DNA from: Clostridia bacterium
GTDB taxonomy: Bacteria > Bacillota > Clostridia > Oscillospirales > Acutalibacteraceae
Assembly (NCBI GenBank): GCA_900755995.1
Contig: CAAEIM010000180.1
Coordinates: 1-8,496 of the forward strand
Length of the DNA: 8,496 nucleotides
Direction: 5' to 3'
The notes beneath the pieces were generated by a model. It was given only the letters and a program-made list of their open reading frames with translations, was not told the origin of the DNA and ran no database searches. The translations under genes were made by a program, and so were the position numbers. How positions within the stretch are numbered: position 1 is the stretch's first letter; each line of letters opens with the position of its first letter. This document shows positions 4,357-8,496 of this stretch, piece by piece.

Positions 4357-7080
4357 TTGCCGATTAACAGCAACAATGATGACAGCAGGCTCATTGACCG
4401 CGACAGGGAGGTTGACGAAATTTTAGAGGAGTCACATTTCCTTACCGATCAGGAGCAAATGGAGCTTACTGCGCAAAAATACAGAGTAAAACAGCCTGTT
4501 GATGAAATATTCAGCAACGCCGACAAAAAGCCAAGACTTGAAAACAGCAATCCCCTTGAGGTGGATAAGGAACAAGCTGTTACCGAAAACGAAATCTCAG
4601 GCGATAAAACCGCCACCACTCTACAGGCTGAGCTTGTGCTTGAGGGCGTTGACGAGGAATATCCTACAAAAGGAGATACCAAAAAGGACTCAAAGCGAAA
4701 TCAGAAAAAATCCGAAAACGCCAAGTCCTCTGTGCAGGACAATAATGCTCAGAGCGAAGGAGAAAAAGCTGAGCCAACTCAAAATGACGCCGAGGCTGAG
4801 GCAGACGAGGACGAAATCGTTACCCTCACCCCCGAATATTCCGAGGGTACAACCTTTTCTCAGGACGTTTTATCCGAGGTTGACCAATTTGAAGACGGCG
4901 AATCACAGATAAAAAGCATACACACCATTGACATAGACATTACCGACGACGATACCAAACCGCCGAAATCTCCCGACGAGCCGCAGGGGCAGTATGACGA
5001 GCTTTTCACAACGCCTGAGCCTGATGTAAAGCAGCGCAAAAAGGTGATAGCAAAGGTTCCGGTTTACCAGTCGGAGGACAGCCAAAACAGCCTTAACGTA
5101 AAGGCAGGCAAGTTTTCAGAGGTAGTCGGCTACGAATACGAGGAGTATATCCGTTCAAAAAATCCCTCTGTAATTGCTCATGTAATAAAGCCCGACTCCC
5201 AAAAAACAGTTATTGTTGAGGAAGAAGACGATGATGAACCGTTCGACTTCCATTCAGCCTCGGAAAAAATAATGTCGGGACTTATCGGGTTTTTCTCAAA
5301 GGACGCCTCGGACGACAGCGACACCCCCGTAAAGGAAACAGAGGTGGTTGACGACTACACCGGCGAGGACGATGAAAAGAGCATTATGCACGAGATAAAC
5401 CTCAACATCAAAAAGCTCTTTGCCAGAACAGCGCTTACAGGTGCGCTCGCACTTGTTTCTATCATAATAACCGTGCTTGTAAGATTATTTCCAAAGGCAA
5501 TATGCTCAGCAGTATTTTTCGCACCCGTTGCCTATGCAGTCATAAACATTCTGCTCATAGGCTTTTCAATCTTTATAAACAAGGTTTCCGTAATGAGCGG
5601 ACTTACTCCGCTTGCACGTTTTAAGGGAAATTCCGACACAGCCGTTGCGCTTGCCGCAGTGGCGTCGGCAATTCAGACCGTTGTTTCGCTTTTCTGCCTT
5701 TATAATGTAACGTCCTTTGACATCAACTACTACACGGTCATAGTTTTGCTTGCGTTCTTTGCAAACAATCTGGGCAAGCTTATTATGGTGCTCAGGGTTA
5801 AGGAAAACTTCCGCTTTGCCGCCTCTGACGGACAGCGCTATGCCGCAAAGATATACAACAACGAGGCTGTAAGCGCACAGATGATGAGCGGCACTGCCGT
5901 AGAGCCGCCAATCATAGCCTATCAGCACCGCACGGGTTTTCCGTCAAACTTTCTTAAAATTTCCTATGCGCCCGACCCCAGCGAGGATCTCGCTTCAAAG
6001 CTTGCCCCCGCAACAGCAGTCATTTCGGCTATCATAGCCGTTCTTTACGGCATATTTTTCGGTACATTCTCGGGTGCGGTAGATGCCTTTGCGCTCATAT
6101 CCGCAATCTGCATACCTGTTTCAACCCTGCTCGCCGTAAACCTGCCTATGTACAAATTATGCAAAGGCCTTTTGCCATCGGGTGCAATGCTTTCGGGCTA
6201 TCCCTCAATCAAGCAGTTCTGCGACAGCACCGCAGTAATGCTTGACGCAAACGAGCTTTTTCCTGCCGACTCGGTATTCCTTGACGGTATAAAAACCTTT
6301 GAGGATTACAATGTTGATGAATCGCTTTTATGCGGAATTGCAATTTTGAAAGAGGCAAAAAATCCGATAGCCAACGTATTTGACAAGGTTGTTGACGAAA
6401 CCTCGGGTAGTCTTCCGGAGGTTGAAAGCGTTCTCTACGAGGACGAGCTAGGACTTGTAGGCTGGATAAACGGCGAAAGAATCCTTGTAGGCAACCGTGA
6501 GCTTATGACAAAGTACAACGTGGAAACTCCAAGCATTGAGTATGAGGACAAGTATGTTCAAAACGGCAAACAGGTAACCTATGTTGCCCGTGCAGGCAGA
6601 CTAATTGCAATGTTTGTAACCCACTATATTGCCGACTCAATCCTTACGCCCGAGCTTCACAGAGCAGAGGCAAACGGTATCAGTATCTTGGTACATTCCA
6701 CCGACTGCAATATTACAGGCGATTTAATTTGCAGTCTTTACAATGTTTTTTACCGCACAGTAAAGGTGCTCCCCACAGGACTGGGCACAGTGGTAAATGA
6801 ATGTAAGTCAGCCTTTGAAGAAACCTCTCGAGCTTACCTCATCTCAAACGGAAGACCTGCCGCTTTCCTAAAGGCGGTATCGGGTAGTGTACAGATAAAG
6901 CGCAATATCTCGCTTTCAATAGTAATTCAGCTTATATCGGTTGTTCTCGGCATACTTATCACTGCAACCCTCGCACTCTATGCAGGCGTAGGCGTGGTGG
7001 GTACGCTCGAGGTTCTTATCTATTCGTTGTTCTGGGGCATAGCAACCCTCGTTGCCCCGCTTATACATAAAACCCTATGA
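4357..7080 (+). CDS. P-type ATPase-like membrane protein with acidic N-terminal extension, probably catalytically inactive
   Basis: This 907-residue protein starts at TTG 4357. Residues 1-350 are hydrophilic, rich in Asp and Glu (for example EEEDDDEPFDF) and probably disordered in the cytoplasm. Eight membrane segments follow at about 358-376, 382-406, 429-449, 458-478, 552-570, 574-592, 853-876 and 884-902. This is the 4+2+2 plan of heavy-metal (P1B) P-type ATPases. The 260-residue cytoplasmic loop (593-852) sits where the P and N domains belong, and GLVGWINGERILVGN (699-713) matches the nucleotide-domain G-x-x-G/GN pattern. The active motifs are gone. CPC is replaced by I586-P-V, DKTGT by D630-ANEL, the HP dipeptide by N669-P, TGDN by S781-TDCN, GDGxND is absent, and the A-domain region is short with no TGES. 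It is likely a transport-dead relative with a regulatory or structural role; function unknown. It lies between rlmB and rpe in one operon. Confidence 0.75.
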   Translation: MPINSNNDDSRLIDRDREVDEILEESHFLTDQEQMELTAQKYRVKQPVDEIFSNADKKPRLENSNPLEVDKEQAVTENEISGDKTATTLQAELVLEGVDEEYPTKGDTKKDSKRNQKKSENAKSSVQDNNAQSEGEKAEPTQNDAEAEADEDEIVTLTPEYSEGTTFSQDVLSEVDQFEDGESQIKSIHTIDIDITDDDTKPPKSPDEPQGQYDELFTTPEPDVKQRKKVIAKVPVYQSEDSQNSLNVKAGKFSEVVGYEYEEYIRSKNPSVIAHVIKPDSQKTVIVEEEDDDEPFDFHSASEKIMSGLIGFFSKDASDDSDTPVKETEVVDDYTGEDDEKSIMHEINLNIKKLFARTALTGALALVSIIITVLVRLFPKAICSAVFFAPVAYAVINILLIGFSIFINKVSVMSGLTPLARFKGNSDTAVALAAVASAIQTVVSLFCLYNVTSFDINYYTVIVLLAFFANNLGKLIMVLRVKENFRFAASDGQRYAAKIYNNEAVSAQMMSGTAVEPPIIAYQHRTGFPSNFLKISYAPDPSEDLASKLAPATAVISAIIAVLYGIFFGTFSGAVDAFALISAICIPVSTLLAVNLPMYKLCKGLLPSGAMLSGYPSIKQFCDSTAVMLDANELFPADSVFLDGIKTFEDYNVDESLLCGIAILKEAKNPIANVFDKVVDETSGSLPEVESVLYEDELGLVGWINGERILVGNRELMTKYNVETPSIEYEDKYVQNGKQVTYVARAGRLIAMFVTHYIADSILTPELHRAEANGISILVHSTDCNITGDLICSLYNVFYRTVKVLPTGLGTVVNECKSAFEETSRAYLISNGRPAAFLKAVSGSVQIKRNISLSIVIQLISVVLGILITATLALYAGVGVVGTLEVLIYSLFWGIATLVAPLIHKTL

Positions 7081-7097
7081 AAGGAAGTTTGAACAGT

Positions 7098-7766
7098 ATG
7101 AAAATAGCTCCCTCACTGCTCTCCTGCGACTTTGCGAAAATGGGAGAGGAAATCGCAAAAATGGATAAATGCGGTGCCGATTATATGCACCTTGATGTTA
7201 TGGACGCTCACTTTGTGCCAAACCTCACCTTTGGCGCACCGATAATCAAGGCTGTAAGGAGCTATACCGAAAAGCCGTTTGACGTTCATCTTATGATTTC
7301 CGAACCACTCAAATACATAGACGATTTTGCCAAGGCGGGCGCAGACATCATCACCTTTCACGCAGAAAGCGACTCCGACATAAGCGCAACCATAGATAAA
7401 ATTGTTGAAAACGGTGTAAAGCCGGGACTTGTAATCAAACCAAACACTCCCGCAAGCGCTGTTTTTCCGTATCTCGACAGGCTCTTTATGGTGCTTGTTA
7501 TGACCGTTGAGCCGGGCTTTGGCGGTCAGAGTTTTATGGCGGATATGATGCCAAAGGTAAAGGAAATTAAGGTGGAATGTAAAAAGCGTGGTCTTGACGT
7601 GCTTATCGAAGCAGACGGCGGAATCAGCACCTCTACCATTAAGCAGGCGGCTGACGCAGGCGTTGACATCTGCGTTGCAGGCACAGCCGTTTTTAAAGCC
7701 GAGGACAGCGCAAAAGCAATTACAGAGCTGAAAACAGCGGCAGATGGGCTGCACCTTTTTGAGTAG
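7098..7766 (+). CDS. rpe: Ribulose-phosphate 3-epimerase
   Basis: This 222-residue cytoplasmic TIM-barrel enzyme interconverts ribulose 5-phosphate and xylulose 5-phosphate in the pentose phosphate pathway. The N-terminus KIAPSLLSCDF is typical. The metal and catalytic residues are all visible: HLDVMD (H31, D33), DVHLM (H64) and EADGG (D173). The phosphate-binding loops VEPGFGGQSF (138-147) and the late GTAVFK (195-200) are also intact. ATG 7098 is chosen because it gives the family N-terminus; AAGGAAG (7081-7087) lies ten bases upstream. An ATG at 7077 overlapping the previous stop is in frame but has no ribosome binding site. The gene follows the pseudo-ATPase by 17 bases and ends the operon; in many Firmicutes rpe lies near rsgA and prkC, which are not in view here. 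Confidence 0.95.
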   Translation: MKIAPSLLSCDFAKMGEEIAKMDKCGADYMHLDVMDAHFVPNLTFGAPIIKAVRSYTEKPFDVHLMISEPLKYIDDFAKAGADIITFHAESDSDISATIDKIVENGVKPGLVIKPNTPASAVFPYLDRLFMVLVMTVEPGFGGQSFMADMMPKVKEIKVECKKRGLDVLIEADGGISTSTIKQAADAGVDICVAGTAVFKAEDSAKAITELKTAADGLHLFE

Positions 7767-7922
7767 AAAGCATCATATAGTCTTACACTCTTTTGCCAAA
7801 CAACTACTAAGAATTTTATATAAAGTCAAAGCTTAATGCAGGCAGTTTAGGTTATATAAAACTGATTTTCGGGCACAAAAGCTCTGATTAAAGCCATACT
7901 ATCTGCTTGGGCTAAAAAAAGC

Positions 7923-7963
7923 AAAGCCGTACAGAGTACTATTAATGTACACTGCACGGCTTT
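7923..7963. terminator. Bidirectional terminator between rpe and the minus-strand phage-type genes
   Basis: AAAGCCGT (7923-7930) pairs with ACGGCTTT (7956-7963). An A-C mismatch, then CAG with CTG, an A-A mismatch and GTAC with GTAC extend the stem to a seven-base loop. TTTTTATT follows on the plus strand, and seven A's (7914-7920) precede it, giving a T run for the minus strand. It can end transcripts of rpe and of the converging genes. The 150 bases between rpe and this hairpin show no gene. Confidence 0.8.
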
Positions 7964-7983
7964 TTATTATTTCTTAATGCCGC

Positions 7984-8118
7984 TTACTTTTCCCTACGGC
8001 AAAGCTCTGCATATCCTTCTTTTACAAGAATTTTTTCTACCTCTGATTTCAGCCTTTGCGGCACGTTTTCAAATGTCGTTTTGCCGTTAATAATTCGCAT
8101 TGCGTAAAATTTCGCCAC
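7984..8118 (-). CDS. Small CD1375-like phage-type protein (44 aa)
   Basis: A GTG start at 8118 and TAA at 7984-7986 give a 44-residue protein with the core ING-KTTFENVPQRLKSEVEKIL. The G-x-x-T-x-x-x-V-P-x-R-x-x-x-x-V pattern resembles the small CD1375-type proteins found in phage tail modules of Firmicutes; the resemblance is from memory. The start is supported by GGAGG (8130-8126 on the minus strand), seven bases upstream. That site is formed by the last codons of the preceding gene, and only two bases separate its stop from this start, so translation is coupled. The function of the family is unknown to me. Confidence 0.7.
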   Translation of the reverse strand: MAKFYAMRIINGKTTFENVPQRLKSEVEKILVKEGYAELCRREK

Positions 8119-8120
8119 TG

Positions 8121-8483
8121 TTATTCCTCCTTCATCACAATCGCTATTGTTTCTTCAAGAGCTGCACTGATTATCTCATTCTCTGCGCTGAGCTTTGCGT
8201 TTTGCTCTGTAAGCTCCGCTATCTGCTCCTCAAGCGTTTTCTCCTGCTTGTCTGCCGATTTTTCCTCGCTTTTTGCTCTTGCAAGCCACTCTGAATATGA
8301 TTTTTCTACGATTTCAGAGAGATTTTCTCTGTACTGCACTGCTGTTCTGTACTCGTCATACGAATATAAAACCTCGCCGTCACGCTGTATTTCTTCGATA
8401 TTTTCGCAGAAAATCATTTCTGCAAGCTTTCCGCATTTTTCAATTGTTAAGCCTTCCGGCTTTATATTGCTTACCGCCCTCAT
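8121..8483 (-). CDS. Phage tail-module type hypothetical protein with C-terminal coiled coil
   Basis: This 120-residue acidic protein has ATG at 8483 and a clear GGAGGA (8496-8491) seven bases upstream at the window edge. Residues 1-55 contain KPEGLTIEKCGKL and DGEVLYSYDEYRTAV, a style I associate with small proteins encoded after tail fibre genes in clostridial prophages. Residues 74-115 are a predicted coiled coil with L/I at heptad spacing (LEEQIAELTEQNAKLSAENE). It is directly coupled to the 44-residue gene downstream. Such a pair usually sits between tail genes and the lysis genes; no holin or endolysin follows here. Any tail genes would lie to the right. No function can be assigned. Confidence 0.65.
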   Translation of the reverse strand: MRAVSNIKPEGLTIEKCGKLAEMIFCENIEEIQRDGEVLYSYDEYRTAVQYRENLSEIVEKSYSEWLARAKSEEKSADKQEKTLEEQIAELTEQNAKLSAENEIISAALEETIAIVMKEE

Positions 8484-8496
8484 ATTAATTTCCTCC

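Noticed and set aside
7113..7754. 213-codon open frame on the minus strand opposite rpe
   Set aside because: It is a shadow of rpe: the rpe frame has every family motif, and the antisense translation is Cys/His-rich without recognisable domains or a ribosome binding site. The long minus-strand frame opposite rlmB (3551-3970) was rejected for the same reason.
7843..7864. CAGTTT ... AAACTG dyad after rpe, as a terminator
   Set aside because: The stem is only six AT-leaning pairs with a ten-base loop and no T run; the strong terminator is at 7923-7963.
1..8496. CRISPR array, tRNA or rRNA genes
   Set aside because: No regularly spaced repeats, cloverleaf pattern or rRNA-like sequence was seen. 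Despite the possible link of AbiF to Cas13 ancestry, there is no array here.

Overview
The window looks like chromosome of a spore-forming member of the Clostridia, most likely an Oscillospiraceae/Ruminococcaceae-type gut anaerobe. The grounds are a GerA/SpoVAF spore protein, Gram-positive ribosome binding sites, sigma-A-like promoters and a moderate GC backbone. The genus cannot be fixed from this sequence.

Layout. (1) 139-2177, plus strand: spoVAF (GerA-family spore membrane protein), then a small polytopic membrane protein resembling the DUF6512 family. (2) About 2149-3505: an AT-rich cassette of about 1.3 kb containing a near-consensus promoter, a roughly 65-nt structured RNA ending in a Rho-independent terminator, an Abi_2-family (AbiD/AbiF-like) HEPN gene, and a second terminator. 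A 58-bp imperfect direct repeat brackets it. The left copy carries the last eight codons and stop of the DUF6512 gene; the right copy carries the promoter of the next operon. (3) 3575-7766, plus strand: a compact operon of rlmB (23S rRNA 2'-O-methyltransferase), a 907-residue protein with the 8-helix plan of a heavy-metal P-type ATPase but without its catalytic motifs, and rpe (ribulose-phosphate 3-epimerase). (4) 7923-7963: a bidirectional terminator. (5) 7984-8483, minus strand: two translationally coupled small genes of prophage tail-module type, probably the edge of a phage-derived region continuing to the right.

How it fits together. spoVAF, the DUF6512-like gene and the rlmB operon read as resident backbone. 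The abi unit reads as a later insertion at the 3' end of the DUF6512-like gene that kept both flanking genes intact. Its order of promoter, short structured RNA, terminator, toxin-like HEPN protein is the order of RNA-antitoxin/protein-toxin modules such as ToxIN. The RNA would be made in excess and the toxin only by readthrough of the terminator. That arrangement and the direct repeats are the main discovery candidates. The second is the apparently catalytically dead P-type ATPase with a long acidic cytoplasmic extension.
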